Source: Ovoidimarina sp050299695 (lineage in GTDB: Bacteria > Pseudomonadota > Alphaproteobacteria > Rhodobacterales > Rhodobacteraceae). From it: 50,762 nucleotides of DNA. Position 1 is the stretch's first letter, and the number at the start of each line of letters is the position of its first letter. This document shows positions 33,728 through 42,762 of this stretch, in pieces. Where the stretch lies: positions 1 through 50,762 of the forward strand of contig JBNKWI010000016.1 in the NCBI GenBank assembly GCA_050299695.1, read 5' to 3'. Both the position numbers and the translations under genes were made by a program. Below the pieces are notes generated by a model that saw only the letters and a list, made by a program, of their open reading frames with translations, searched no databases and had not been told where the DNA came from.

Positions 33728-34948
33728 ATGACCTCCCGCAACATTCCCGAATGGCTTCGTCACGCCCCGGCGCCGGGCGTGCGCGGCTTCGCGCTGCTCT
33801 CGGGCTGCGAGGCCTGGGCGCGCGGGCTCCTGATCTCGGTCTACCCGCTCGCGCTCTACGACGCGCTCGGCAACGCGCGGCTCGTGTCCGAGGTCTATTT
33901 CCTCGTCGGCCTCGCCTCGCTCGGAATGTCGCTCCTGGTCCCCTGGCTCAACCGGCTGGTGCCGAGACGGTTCGTCTATATCACCGCCTGCCTCCTCTAC
34001 ATCCTGGGCGCAGCGCTCGCCGGGATGGCGGGCGGCGAGGCGGTAGTGGCCGCGCTCTTCATGACCACCACGGGAACGGCGGCGATCTTCGTCTGCCACA
34101 ACGCCTATGTGCTCGACTACATCGCGCGGGCCGAGCTCGGCCGGAACGAGACGCTGAAGCTCTTCTACAGCGCCGCGGGCTGGACCGTGGGGCCGCTCCT
34201 CGGGGTTACGCTCTGGAGCTGGGCACCGGCGGCCGCCTTCCTGGCGTCCGGCGCGGCGGAACTGGCGCTCCTCGCGGCGTTCCTGCATCTCCGGCTGGGC
34301 AACGGGCGGCTGATCACCCGCGCCCGGGCGCCGGCCACCAACCCGCTCGCCTATCTCGGGCGCTTCATGGCGCAGCCGCGGCTGGTGGCGGGCTGGGCCT
34401 TCGCGGTGATCCGCTCCTGCGGCTGGTGGGTCTATGTGGTCTACCTGCCGATCTTCGCGGTCGAGCGCGGGCTCGGCGACACCGCGGGCGGCGCGGCGCT
34501 CTCGGCATCGAACGCGATGCTGTTCCTCGCGCCGGTGATGCTGCGCTGGGTGCAGGGGCGGACGATCCGGCAGGCGGTGCGCGCGGGGTTCCTCGCGGCC
34601 GGGCTGTGCTTCGCGCTGGCCGCGCCCTTCGCGCCCCTGCCGGTACTGGCGATCCTCTGCCTCGCGGCGGGCTCGTTCTTTCTCGTCCTCCTCGATCTCA
34701 CCGGCGGGCTCCCGTTCCTGATGGCGGTGAAGCCCTCGGAGCGGACCGAGATGTCGGCGGTCTATGCAAGCTTCCGCGACGTCTCGGGCGTGGTGACCCC
34801 GGGGGTCGCCTGGGTGGTGCTCCTCGTCGCGCCGGTCCAGGGCGTGTTCGCGGCAGCGGGGCTGGCGCTCTTTGGGGCCTACGCGATCGCCGGCCGGCTG
34901 CATCCGAGGCTCGGCGCCCGGCGCGGCGCTGCGCCGCAAGCGTCCTGA
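33728..34948 (+). CDS. MFS transporter
   Basis: A 406-residue membrane protein with about twelve hydrophobic segments in two halves, consistent with a major facilitator. The N-half contains LLVPWLNRLVPRRFVYITA (motif-A-like loop after the second segment), and the C-half GWWVYVVYLPIFAVERGLG. No substrate-diagnostic motif is recognised. Codons differ somewhat from the preceding gene (more GCG/CTC-ending). It stands alone between a 93-bp and a 296-bp gap. Confidence 0.82.
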   Translation: MTSRNIPEWLRHAPAPGVRGFALLSGCEAWARGLLISVYPLALYDALGNARLVSEVYFLVGLASLGMSLLVPWLNRLVPRRFVYITACLLYILGAALAGMAGGEAVVAALFMTTTGTAAIFVCHNAYVLDYIARAELGRNETLKLFYSAAGWTVGPLLGVTLWSWAPAAAFLASGAAELALLAAFLHLRLGNGRLITRARAPATNPLAYLGRFMAQPRLVAGWAFAVIRSCGWWVYVVYLPIFAVERGLGDTAGGAALSASNAMLFLAPVMLRWVQGRTIRQAVRAGFLAAGLCFALAAPFAPLPVLAILCLAAGSFFLVLLDLTGGLPFLMAVKPSERTEMSAVYASFRDVSGVVTPGVAWVVLLVAPVQGVFAAAGLALFGAYAIAGRLHPRLGARRGAAPQAS

Positions 34949-35244
34949 GGCAGGAAAGGTCCACACCCGTCCCTCGCGGCGCGCCCCGTCACTTGCAGCT
35001 TGACTTGTGCCCCGCCGTGCCCCATGTGCCGCCCAAGACCGCGAGACGCTCTGCCGCGTGAGCAGACGGCCCGAAGCGGGCCACATGGCGCGCGGTCCCC
35101 GTTTCCCACATCACGCGAGGAGGCAGCGCCGCCGCTATGGGCCGGCGCACTCTGACCGCAAGCCCGCCCCGGTTCGTCCGGATGGCGGGGCAACCGAATT
35201 GACTGTGGGCGCCGGACAACCACGCGCGCCCCGGAAGGAGAACG
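34949..35244. promoter_or_regulatory. 296-bp leader region before the DEAD-box helicase gene
   Basis: No gene is supported here. A small hairpin GGCCCG-AAG-CGGGCC (35068-35082) and a TTGACT hexamer (35000-35005) are present. Long 5' leaders are common for DEAD-box helicase genes of cold-shock type, so this may be a transcribed leader, but nothing diagnostic is seen. Confidence 0.3.
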
Positions 35245-36525
35245 ATGGATTTCGACATGCTGGGGCTCCAGCCCCGCCTCATCGCCGCGCTGAAAGAGCG
35301 CGGCATCACCGAACCGACCCCGATCCAGAAACAGGCGATCCCGCACGCGATGAACGGCCGCGACGTGATGGGCCTCGCCCAGACCGGCACCGGCAAGACC
35401 GCCGCTTTCGGGCTCCCGCTCATCAACGCGCTGATGGGCCAGGGCACCGCGCCCGCGCCCAAGACCGCCTCCGCGCTGGTCCTCGCGCCCACCCGCGAGC
35501 TTGCCAACCAGATCGCCGAGACGCTCCGCGCCTACACCCAGGGCAGCCACCTGAAGGTCGCCGTGGTCGTGGGCGGCGCCTCGATGAACCGCCAGATCGA
35601 CACCCTGCGCCGCGGCGCCGATCTCCTGATCGCCACGCCGGGCCGGCTCATCGACCTTCTCGAGCGCAAGGCCGTCCGGCTCGACCAGACCGGTTTCCTC
35701 GTCCTCGACGAGGCCGACCAGATGCTCGACATGGGCTTCCTGCACGCGCTCAAGCGCATTGCGCCGCTCCTGCCGAAATCGCGCCAGACCCTGATGTTCT
35801 CGGCCACCATGCCGAAGCTGATGGCCGATCTCTCGGCGCAGTTCCTGTCCGACCCGGTCCGCGTCGAGGTCGCCCGCCCCGGGCTCGCCGCCGACAAGAT
35901 CGCGCAATCGGTGCATTTCGTCACGCAGGACGAAAAGCCCGCGCTCCTCGCCCGGCTCCTCTCGGGCCATGAAGGCGACCGCGCGCTGGTCTTCGCCCGC
36001 ACCAAGCACGGCGCCGAGCGGCTGATGAAGAAACTCGCCGCGTCGGGCTTCGACGCCACCTCGATCCACGGCAACAAGAGCCAGGGCCAGCGCGACCGCG
36101 CGATCCGCGAGTTCAAGGAAGGCACCGTGACCGTTCTCGTCGCCACCGACGTGGCGGCGCGCGGGATCGACATCCCCGAGGTCCGGCACGTCTACAACTA
36201 CGACCTGCCGAACGTGCCCGAAAACTACGTCCACCGTATCGGCCGCACCGCCCGCGCAGGTGCCTCCGGCCGCGCCGTGGCGTTCTGCGCGCAGGACGAA
36301 ACCGGCGCGCTGCGCGACATCGAGAAGGTGCTCCGCGCGACCATCGACACCGCCGGCGGAGAGCGCTGGGACGAAGACCTCCCCACCCGCGGCGGCCCCC
36401 GCAAGGGCGGTCGCAGGCGCGGCAAACCTGCAGCCGGCTCCGCCCCGGCGAACCAGGGCGCCAAACCCAAACCGTCGCGCCGCCGTGGCCCGGCCCGCGG
36501 CAAGCGCATGAAGTCGGCCGCCTGA
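35245..36525 (+). CDS. DEAD-box ATP-dependent RNA helicase (RhlE-like)
   Basis: A 426-residue helicase with all core motifs: Q-motif (FDMLGLQPRL, PTPIQKQAIP), I AQTGTGKT, Ia PTRELANQ, Ib TPGRL, II VLDEADQMLDMGF, III SATMPKL, IV ALVFARTKHGAERL, V VATDVAARGIDIPEV and VI HRIGRTARAG. The C-terminal tail (about residues 375-426) is Gly/Arg/Lys-rich, as in RhlE proteins, and should help RNA binding. Likely roles are ribosome assembly and mRNA turnover. AAGGAGAA lies 3-4 nt before ATG 35245. Confidence 0.95.
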   Translation: MDFDMLGLQPRLIAALKERGITEPTPIQKQAIPHAMNGRDVMGLAQTGTGKTAAFGLPLINALMGQGTAPAPKTASALVLAPTRELANQIAETLRAYTQGSHLKVAVVVGGASMNRQIDTLRRGADLLIATPGRLIDLLERKAVRLDQTGFLVLDEADQMLDMGFLHALKRIAPLLPKSRQTLMFSATMPKLMADLSAQFLSDPVRVEVARPGLAADKIAQSVHFVTQDEKPALLARLLSGHEGDRALVFARTKHGAERLMKKLAASGFDATSIHGNKSQGQRDRAIREFKEGTVTVLVATDVAARGIDIPEVRHVYNYDLPNVPENYVHRIGRTARAGASGRAVAFCAQDETGALRDIEKVLRATIDTAGGERWDEDLPTRGGPRKGGRRRGKPAAGSAPANQGAKPKPSRRRGPARGKRMKSAA

Positions 36526-36548
36526 CCCCGAACGCCGGGCCGGGCCGC

Positions 36549-37070
36549 TCAGTTCAGAAGCGGCTCGATCCGGCCCCGGATCGCGCGCGACATCGGTCCG
36601 GTCATAGAGCCCCAGGTCTCCACCACCGACCCGTCGGGCGCGATCAGCACCTTGTTGAAATTCCACGACGGTTCGAACCCGGCCTCGGCCTTCACCGCCT
36701 TGTAGAACGGATGCGCCGCCGCGCCGGTGACATGGGTGATCTCGGTCATCGGCAGGTCGAGATCGAAGTTCAGATCGCAGAATTCCTTGACCGCCGCTTC
36801 GCTTTCCAGCTCCTGCCGGAAATCGCCGCTCGGCACCGCCAGCACCACAAGACCCCGGTCGCGATAGGCGTCGTAGAGCGCCTGGAGCGCATCGTATTGC
36901 GGCGTGAAGGCACATCGCGAGGCGGTGTTCACCACCAGCACCGGCCGCCCGCGCCAGGCCTCGAGCGAAATCTCGCCCCCGTCGATCGACTCGAAAATGC
37001 CCCCCACCGGCGCCGCCATCGCAGGCCCGGCCAGAAGCGTCACGATCAAGGCAGCAATTCGCAGCATCAT
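36549..37070 (-). CDS. exported glutathione peroxidase-like protein
   Basis: A 173-residue thiol peroxidase-family protein. An N-terminal signal peptide (MMLRIAALIVTLLAGPAMAA) is followed by the GPx fold: VLVVNTASRCAFTPQYDALQ with the peroxidatic Cys and WNFNKVLI with the conserved Trp/Asn. The usual FPCNQFGxQEP block reads VPSGDFRQELESE, so the catalytic Gln context is altered. The signal peptide places it in the periplasm, unlike most bacterial GPx. GAGGAG lies 5 nt before ATG 37070. It is convergent to the helicase gene and downstream of the channel gene on the same strand. Confidence 0.85.
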   Translation of the reverse strand: MMLRIAALIVTLLAGPAMAAPVGGIFESIDGGEISLEAWRGRPVLVVNTASRCAFTPQYDALQALYDAYRDRGLVVLAVPSGDFRQELESEAAVKEFCDLNFDLDLPMTEITHVTGAAAHPFYKAVKAEAGFEPSWNFNKVLIAPDGSVVETWGSMTGPMSRAIRGRIEPLLN

Positions 37071-37117
37071 CGCTCTCCTCTCGGTCACGGATACGTCCCC
37101 GCGCCCATTCCGGATCA

Positions 37118-37879
37118 CTAAACCCCGCCCTCGGTCCGGATCCGGATCGTCGCCCCGCAATGCTTGCAATGCACCGCGTCGGCATCGTGCAGCACAAGCC
37201 CGCACTCCGAACATTCCTGCCGCACCTTGGTCGGCCGGATCACCACCTGCGCGAGCCGCAAGAACAGCGTGACCCCGAAGATCATCACCCCCACCGACAG
37301 AAGCCGCCCCCAGGGCCCGGTCAGGGTGATGTCGCCGAACCCGGTCGTGGTAAGCGTGGTCACCGTGAAATAGAGCGCGTCGGCATAGTTCCGGATCTCC
37401 GGGTTGATCCCGGCCTGGGTCGCGTAGATCAGCCCGGTCATCACGAAAAGGAACACGCCCAGATTGACCGAGGCGAGCACCACGTCCTCGTTCTCGCGGA
37501 ACACCCGGAAATCCTGCCTGAGCCGCGCCAGCAGCTCGTAGGTATGAAGGAGCCGCAGCGTCCTCAGGATCCGCAGGAACCCCAGCCCCTCGCCCGCAAT
37601 CGGTGCGAGAAAGGACAAGACCGCCACGATATCCGCCCAGCTCGACAGCCGCGTGAAATAGCGCATCCGGCTTTCTTCCAGCAACACGCGGATCAGGAAA
37701 TCGGCAAGGATCAGGACGCCGAACACCCCGTCGGCGATCTCGACCCCGCGGGTGCGCGGAAAGAACGAGGTGACGATGACGAAGAGGATTGTAGCGAGGT
37801 CGAACGCCAGAAGCGCATAGCGAAACCGCTGCGCCGCGTCCGTGTCGCCCTCGTAATATGCCCTGATCCGCTTCAGCAC
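37118..37879 (-). CDS. voltage-gated-like potassium channel with C-terminal zinc ribbon
   Basis: A 253-residue membrane protein. Segments S1-S4 occupy about residues 20-120, with an S4-like helix LRILRTLRLLHTY. A pore region follows with the selectivity filter TTLTTTGFGDIT (about 174-185; TGFGD replaces TVGYGD) and then a last membrane helix. After it, ECSECGLVLHDADAVHCKHCG carries two CxxC pairs, forming a rubredoxin/zinc-ribbon-like tail. The start is GTG 37879 with GGAGG 7 nt upstream. The tail suggests gating by metal or redox, which is inference. Confidence 0.85.
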   Translation of the reverse strand: MLKRIRAYYEGDTDAAQRFRYALLAFDLATILFVIVTSFFPRTRGVEIADGVFGVLILADFLIRVLLEESRMRYFTRLSSWADIVAVLSFLAPIAGEGLGFLRILRTLRLLHTYELLARLRQDFRVFRENEDVVLASVNLGVFLFVMTGLIYATQAGINPEIRNYADALYFTVTTLTTTGFGDITLTGPWGRLLSVGVMIFGVTLFLRLAQVVIRPTKVRQECSECGLVLHDADAVHCKHCGATIRIRTEGGV

Positions 37880-37956
37880 CTTGCGGCCTCCGACACCTCT
37901 CTGCCTTCGGTCTACCCGCCAGCTCCGCCCGGTCCAAGCCCTCGGAACCTCAGGCG

Positions 37957-38652
37957 CTAGACCCCCACGTACCGATCCACGATCGCGTGATCCGCCCGCA
38001 AGGCCTCCGCCGCCGCCTCCTCGACCACCCGTCCGTTCTCGAGAAACGCCACCCGGTCGGCCAGATCCAGCACCGCGTCCACCCGCTGCTCCACTAGGAG
38101 CACCGCGACGCCCTCCTCCCGCATCTGCCGCACCACCACCCGGATCGCCTCGATCATCGAGGGCTGCAGCCCCTCGGTCGGCTCGTCCAGGAGCAACGCC
38201 TTCGGCCGCAGGCACAAGGCCCGCGCCGTCGCCAGCATCTGTTGCTCGCCCCCCGACAGCGTGTTCGCCCGCTGCCCCAACCGCTCGCGCAGCCGCGGAA
38301 ACAGCCCCAGCACCCGCTCGCGCATCTCGCGCCCCTCGCCGCGCGCCATCAGCCCGATCTCGATATTCTGCGCCACACTCAGCTCGCCGAAGAGCCGCCG
38401 CCCCTGCGGAATGTACCCGATCCCCGCCTTCGGGATCTCATGCGGCGGCAGCGCGCCCAGCGACACGCCGTCCAGCAGCACCTCCCCTGCCATCAAGGGT
38501 ACCAGCCCCATGATCGCCTTCATCGCCGTGGTCTTGCCCGCGCCGTTCCGCCCGAGAAGGCACAGGATCTCGCCCACCCCCACGCGCAGGCTCATCTCGC
38601 GCAACACTTGCGCCCGCCCGTATCCCGCGCCGATCCCGCGAAGCTCCAGCAT
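37957..38652 (-). CDS. livF: branched-chain amino acid-type ABC transporter ATPase (LivF-like)
   Basis: A 231-residue ATPase: Walker A LLGRNGAGKTT, the LivF-typical GIGYIPQGRRLFGELSVAQNIEIG, signature LSGGEQQMLA, Walker B ALLLDEPTEGLQP and H-loop replaced by EQRVD (LLVEQRVDAVL), normal for LivF. Its ATG (38652) overlaps the livG stop as TGATG; the GTG one codon earlier is also possible. It is the last gene of the livKHMGF operon. Confidence 0.9.
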   Translation of the reverse strand: MLELRGIGAGYGRAQVLREMSLRVGVGEILCLLGRNGAGKTTAMKAIMGLVPLMAGEVLLDGVSLGALPPHEIPKAGIGYIPQGRRLFGELSVAQNIEIGLMARGEGREMRERVLGLFPRLRERLGQRANTLSGGEQQMLATARALCLRPKALLLDEPTEGLQPSMIEAIRVVVRQMREEGVAVLLVEQRVDAVLDLADRVAFLENGRVVEEAAAEALRADHAIVDRYVGV

Positions 38653-39362
38653 CACCCTTTCCCCAGATAGGCCGCCTGCACCGCCCTGTTCGCGCGGATT
38701 TCCCCCGGCGTCCCCTCGGCCAGCACCTCGCCGAACTCCAGCACCGTCACCCGCGTCGCCGTCTCCATCACCACCGACATGTTGTGCTCGATCAGGAGGA
38801 TCGTCGTCTCCGCCCGAAGCTCCCGGATCAGCGCCTTGAACGCCTCGATCTCGCCCTCGGCCAGCCCCTGCGTCGGCTCGTCGAGAATGAGGAGCCGCGG
38901 CTTCTGCACCAGCCCCATGGCGATCTCCAGAAGCCGCTGGTGCCCGTAACTCAGGTCGCCCGCCTCCTGCGCCGCCCTGTCGCCCAACCCAACCCGCTCC
39001 AGCGCCGCCTGCGCCTCCGCCTCGGCCCTGACCGCATCCTTCAACCGCCGCCGCGCCGCCAGTGCGACGTTCTCACGAACCGGCAGACCCGGGAAAACCG
39101 AGGTGATCTGGAACGTGTAGGCCATCCCCAGCATCACCCGCCGATGCGCCGGCAGATGGGTGATGTCCCGCCCGTCGAACGTCACCCGGCCCGAACTGGG
39201 TGCGATCCGCCCGCACAGCAAACTGACAAAGGTCGTCTTCCCTGCCCCGTTCGGCCCGATCAGCGCGCGGATCTCGCCCGGCTCCAGCGCGAAATCCACC
39301 GCCTCGACTGCCCGCAGCCCCGCGAAATGCTTCGACAGCCCCTCGGTCGCCAGAAGCGTCAC
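38652..39362 (-). CDS. livG: branched-chain amino acid-type ABC transporter ATPase (LivG-like)
   Basis: A 236-residue ATPase: Walker A LIGPNGAGKTT, FVSLLCGRIAPSSG, GMAYTFQITSVFPGLPVRENVALA, signature LSYGHQRLLEIAMGL, Walker B LLILDEPTQGL and LLIEHNMSVVMETATRVTVLEFGEVLAEG, all LivG-like. I chose the GTG at 39362 (GTGA overlap with the livM stop, GGGGTGG upstream) over a GTG three codons earlier. Confidence 0.9.
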   Translation of the reverse strand: MTLLATEGLSKHFAGLRAVEAVDFALEPGEIRALIGPNGAGKTTFVSLLCGRIAPSSGRVTFDGRDITHLPAHRRVMLGMAYTFQITSVFPGLPVRENVALAARRRLKDAVRAEAEAQAALERVGLGDRAAQEAGDLSYGHQRLLEIAMGLVQKPRLLILDEPTQGLAEGEIEAFKALIRELRAETTILLIEHNMSVVMETATRVTVLEFGEVLAEGTPGEIRANRAVQAAYLGKG

Positions 39363-40300
39363 GGGAACCACCCCGGGAAAAACCGCCGCGCCGCGCCGAC
39401 GATCCCCGCGGGCGCGAACATCGTCAGCAGCACCAGCACCACCCCAGCGATCAGCATGTAGGCCGTGGTCACCCCGCTCGCGAGGTCGATCAGGTAGAAC
39501 ATGAAGAGCGTGCCGACGAAGGGTCCGATCACCGTCCCCGCCCCGCCCAGCAGCACCCAGAGAAGCGGCAGGATCGAATATTGCACGCCCGCAAAACTCG
39601 CCCCCGCATAGCCGAAAAGGAGCCCGTAGGCCGCCCCCGCCAGCGCCGATAGCGTGCCCGACACCGCCAGCGCCCCGAGCTTCAGCCGCTGGGTGTCATA
39701 ACCCAGCATCCGCGTCCGCTCCTCGTTCTCGCGGATCGCCACCAGCGCCTTGCCGAACGGGTGCGTGACCAGCCGGAGCGCCGCCAGAAGCCCCACCGCG
39801 AACACCCCGAGCGCCGCGAAATACCGCGCCATGGCACCGGTCAGGTCGACGCCCAGCACCACCCGCTCCGCCGCCTGGATCACGAAGCCCTCGTCGCCCC
39901 GCGTCCATTCGCCCGCGAGGAGGATCGTCAGGTACACCGCCTGCGCGAACATCAGGGTGACGATCATGAACGCCACGCCAGCCGTCCGCAAAGCCAGCGC
40001 CCCGACAGCCAGCGACAAGACCAGCCCCGCCGCGAGCCCCGCCAGCATCGCCAGCGCCGGATCGGCTCCGAACAGCCGGATCGAGAGGCCCATCCCGTAC
40101 ATGCCGGCGGCAAAGAACATCGCGTGCCCCAGCGACAGGAGCCCGGTATAGCCGAAGGCGAGGTTGTAGCCGATGGCGTAGGTCGCCAGCACCATCACCC
40201 GCGCCAGGTTGCCGTGGTGATAGTCGGGAAGAACGAAGCCCAAAGCGAAGAGAACCGCCAGGAACCCCAGGTGCAGCGCGACCGGATGCGTCCGCCTCAT
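39359..40300 (-). CDS. livM: branched-chain amino acid-type ABC transporter permease (LivM-like)
   Basis: A 313-residue membrane protein with eight to nine hydrophobic segments. LivM features are ATYAIGYNLAFGYTGLLSLGHAMFFAAGMY near the second segment, TRGDEGF, PFGKALVAIRENEERTRMLGYDTQRLKLGALAVSG (the ATPase-contacting loop) and LLWVLLGGAGTVIGPFVG. Its ATG overlaps the livH stop as ATGA. Confidence 0.9.
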   Translation of the reverse strand: MRRTHPVALHLGFLAVLFALGFVLPDYHHGNLARVMVLATYAIGYNLAFGYTGLLSLGHAMFFAAGMYGMGLSIRLFGADPALAMLAGLAAGLVLSLAVGALALRTAGVAFMIVTLMFAQAVYLTILLAGEWTRGDEGFVIQAAERVVLGVDLTGAMARYFAALGVFAVGLLAALRLVTHPFGKALVAIRENEERTRMLGYDTQRLKLGALAVSGTLSALAGAAYGLLFGYAGASFAGVQYSILPLLWVLLGGAGTVIGPFVGTLFMFYLIDLASGVTTAYMLIAGVVLVLLTMFAPAGIVGAARRFFPGWFP

Positions 40301-41223
40301 GCGGCGCGGGCTCCGAACAGTCCCTGCGGCCGGAACACCAGCACCAAAGCCACCAGCAGAGTGGCGATGATCTTCGCCAGCGTCGGCGAGAAGAACACCG
40401 AGATCACCCCGTCCGACAGGCCAATGAGCAAGGCCGCCACCACCGTCCCCGGCAGGCTCCCCAGCCCGCCGATGATGACGACGATGAAGGAAAGAAGCAG
40501 CGGATCGCCCCCCATCAGGTAATGCGCCTGGCTGATCGGCACGATCAGCACCGCCGCCAAAGCCGCCAGAGCCGCACCGATCCCGAACACCAGCGCGTAG
40601 ACCCGCTCCACCGGGATGCCAAACGCGAGCGCCATGTCCCGGTCGAGCTGCGTCGCCCGCATGACGAGCCCGATCCGCGTCCGGGTCATCACCGCCCAGA
40701 CGCCGACAAGCACCGCTACCGCCGCGCCGATCACCGCGAGCTTGTAGGACGTGATCGAAAGCCCCCAGGGCCAGTAGAGCGCAAGCCCGCCCTCGCCCCA
40801 CTCGACCCAGGGCAGCGCCAGCCGCGCGTTGAACGGCGCCGCCACCGGCCGCGCCTCCGGCCCGTATGTCATCAGCGTGACCTGCTGGAGGATGTAAAGG
40901 AGCCCGATCGTCGCGACGATGGTCCGCTCGGGGTCGTAGCCGATCCGCTTCAGGATCACGATGTCGGCCAGCGCCGCCAGCCCGCCGACCGCCACTGGCG
41001 CCACCACGAGCGCCGCGAGGAACCCGAGTGCCGCATGGCCGCCGAACGCGCTCGCGATCCACCAGGCGAGCACCGCGCCCAGCATGAAGAACTCGCCATG
41101 CGCGACGTTCACCACCCGCATCACCCCGAAAACCAGCGACAGCCCCACGGCGGTCAACGACAGCACCGCCGCCGTCACCGCGCCTTCCAGCACGGCCAAC
41201 ATCAGATGGGGCCCGAACTCCAT
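40297..41223 (-). CDS. livH: branched-chain amino acid-type ABC transporter permease (LivH-like)
   Basis: A 308-residue membrane protein with about eight hydrophobic segments. LivH hallmarks are LSLVFGVMRVVNVAHGEFFMLGA near the N-terminus, TRIGLVMRATQLDRDMALAFGIPVERVYALVFGIGAALAALAAVL, and VVIIGGLGSLPGTVVAALLIGL. It is separated from the binding-protein gene by 114 bp holding a strong palindrome, a layout that often lowers expression of the permease genes relative to the binding protein. Confidence 0.9.
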   Translation of the reverse strand: MEFGPHLMLAVLEGAVTAAVLSLTAVGLSLVFGVMRVVNVAHGEFFMLGAVLAWWIASAFGGHAALGFLAALVVAPVAVGGLAALADIVILKRIGYDPERTIVATIGLLYILQQVTLMTYGPEARPVAAPFNARLALPWVEWGEGGLALYWPWGLSITSYKLAVIGAAVAVLVGVWAVMTRTRIGLVMRATQLDRDMALAFGIPVERVYALVFGIGAALAALAAVLIVPISQAHYLMGGDPLLLSFIVVIIGGLGSLPGTVVAALLIGLSDGVISVFFSPTLAKIIATLLVALVLVFRPQGLFGARAA

Positions 41224-41236
41224 CTCAGAAGCGCCT

Positions 41237-41272
41237 CCCCCCTCCGTCCCGGAGGGGGGATGGGGGGGAGGC
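41237..41272. repeat. G/C palindromic repeat, copy 1 (between livK and livH)
   Basis: CCCCCCTCCG (41237-41246) pairs with CGGAGGGGGG (41250-41259) around loop TCC, followed by ATGGGGGGGAGG. The same C-run/G-run design with a trailing GGGGGAGG occurs at 42763-42850, so this looks like a dispersed REP-like element. Confidence 0.6.
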
Positions 41273-41337
41273 TGCCCGAAAAGGTCGTCGGGAGGCTGCC
41301 CGCAAAGGCCGCGGAGGGACTCCGCCGCAATACGGCG

Positions 41338-42630
41338 TCACAGCGGATGCGTGGTGTAATCCACCTCGTCGGGATAGGCCCCGTCCTCGATGGACGTGGT
41401 GTGCACCCGCTCCAGCCGCCCGTCCTTCACCTGGGTGATGTACTGGTGCCCGAACACCTGGTGCGTCTTGCCGTTGAAGAGCTTCGCCCCCTGCGGATGC
41501 TCGAACCCCTCCGGCATCTCGGTCATCGCCTCCACGGCCTCGATCAGCTTGCCCCGGTCCGCCGGCGCCTGATAGCCCGCTGCCTCCATCCCGGCCTTCA
41601 CCACGTAAAGCGTCTCCCAGCAGCCGAACATATGCGCATAGGTCGACACGTCCTTGGCATCCGACACCGACGCCCCGTTCCCGTCCACGCCCACCGCTTC
41701 GCGATAGGCCTTGTCGTAGATCGTCTGGTCGGACTGCGCATAGCGCGGATTGCCCTCCCAGAAATACGAGCCTTCGAGGAATTCCAGCCCCGGCGAAGCG
41801 ATATCCACCGCCTCGAGCGAGTCGATGAACCCGAACAAGGCCGGCGCCGAAGGCCCGAAGAACTCGCCCAGCTCCTTCACGAAGGTCAGCACCGCCGGCC
41901 CCACCATCACGTGGTACAGCACCTCGGTATCGCGCGGGATGTTCGGGAAATACTTGGTGAACGAGGTCTCCGTCGGCGGGATCGCGATATGCGCCAGAAC
42001 CTCGCCGCCCTGCGCCTCGATGGCGTCGGTGAAGTAATCCCGGTGATCGTGCCCGAAGGCGAAATCCGGGAAGATCATCGTGACCTTCTTGCCCAGCGTC
42101 CCCGCCACATAGGGCGCCATCGCCTGCACCTGGCTCTTCACGTCGGTGATGCCGGGCTGGAGCGTGTAGCGGTTCAGCATGCCCGAGGCCACGTGATGCC
42201 CCTCGGAGACCACGAAATAGGGCAGCTTCAACTCGCCCGCCCGCGGCGCCGAGCCGATCACCACATGGGAGAACAGCGTCCCGAAAGCGATATCGCAGCC
42301 ATGCTGGTTGGCGAACTTCTCGACCACCTCGGCGCCCCGCTTCGGATCGGTCCCGTCATCCTCGGCGACGATCTCCACCGGCCGCCCGTTGATCCCGCCC
42401 TCGGCATTGATCTTCTTCACCACCGCCTCGGTGGTGCGGTCGTACCAGCGCCCATAGGCCGCGCCGATCCCGGTCCGGTGCACCTGGAAGCCGATCTTGA
42501 TCGGCTCCGCCGTCTGCGCATGCGTGTACCGCGCCCAGAGCGGCAGGCTCGCCGCCGCCGCGCCGCCCGCCAGCGTCGCCAGCGCCCCGCGCCGGCTGGT
42601 TCCGCGCTTCGCCCCGTTCTTGGTGGTCAT
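41338..42630 (-). CDS. ABC transporter substrate-binding protein (LivK/amide-type)
   Basis: A 430-residue exported protein. The N-terminus has a twin-arginine-like signal (TSRRGALATLAGGAAAASLP), then a type I periplasmic binding fold: IKIGFQVHRTGIGAAYGRWY, INAEGGINGRPVEIVAEDDGTDP, VTMIFPDFAFGHDHRDYF and TKYFPNIPRDTEVLYHVM. It belongs to the leucine/amide/urea-type receptor family; the ligand is not evident. GxQVHRTG and the YGRWYDRTTEAV segment are unlike classical LivK. First gene of the five-gene importer operon and flanked on both sides by palindromic repeats. Confidence 0.88.
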   Translation of the reverse strand: MTTKNGAKRGTSRRGALATLAGGAAAASLPLWARYTHAQTAEPIKIGFQVHRTGIGAAYGRWYDRTTEAVVKKINAEGGINGRPVEIVAEDDGTDPKRGAEVVEKFANQHGCDIAFGTLFSHVVIGSAPRAGELKLPYFVVSEGHHVASGMLNRYTLQPGITDVKSQVQAMAPYVAGTLGKKVTMIFPDFAFGHDHRDYFTDAIEAQGGEVLAHIAIPPTETSFTKYFPNIPRDTEVLYHVMVGPAVLTFVKELGEFFGPSAPALFGFIDSLEAVDIASPGLEFLEGSYFWEGNPRYAQSDQTIYDKAYREAVGVDGNGASVSDAKDVSTYAHMFGCWETLYVVKAGMEAAGYQAPADRGKLIEAVEAMTEMPEGFEHPQGAKLFNGKTHQVFGHQYITQVKDGRLERVHTTSIEDGAYPDEVDYTTHPL

Positions 42631-42762
42631 CGGCTCATCCCCCTGATCGGACCCCGCGGGGGCCACGTCCCGGGCCCCGTCAGGCGACAGTGTGAAAACC
42701 CCGCCCGGTGCTGTCCAGTGCTTTCTGCCGCAGCGCCGCATCGCGGCGCCCCTCTCCCCCAT

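Noticed and set aside
36661..36700. GGTTCGAACCCGG, resembling a tRNA T-arm.
   Set aside because: It lies inside the glutathione peroxidase-like gene, and no cloverleaf can be built around it.
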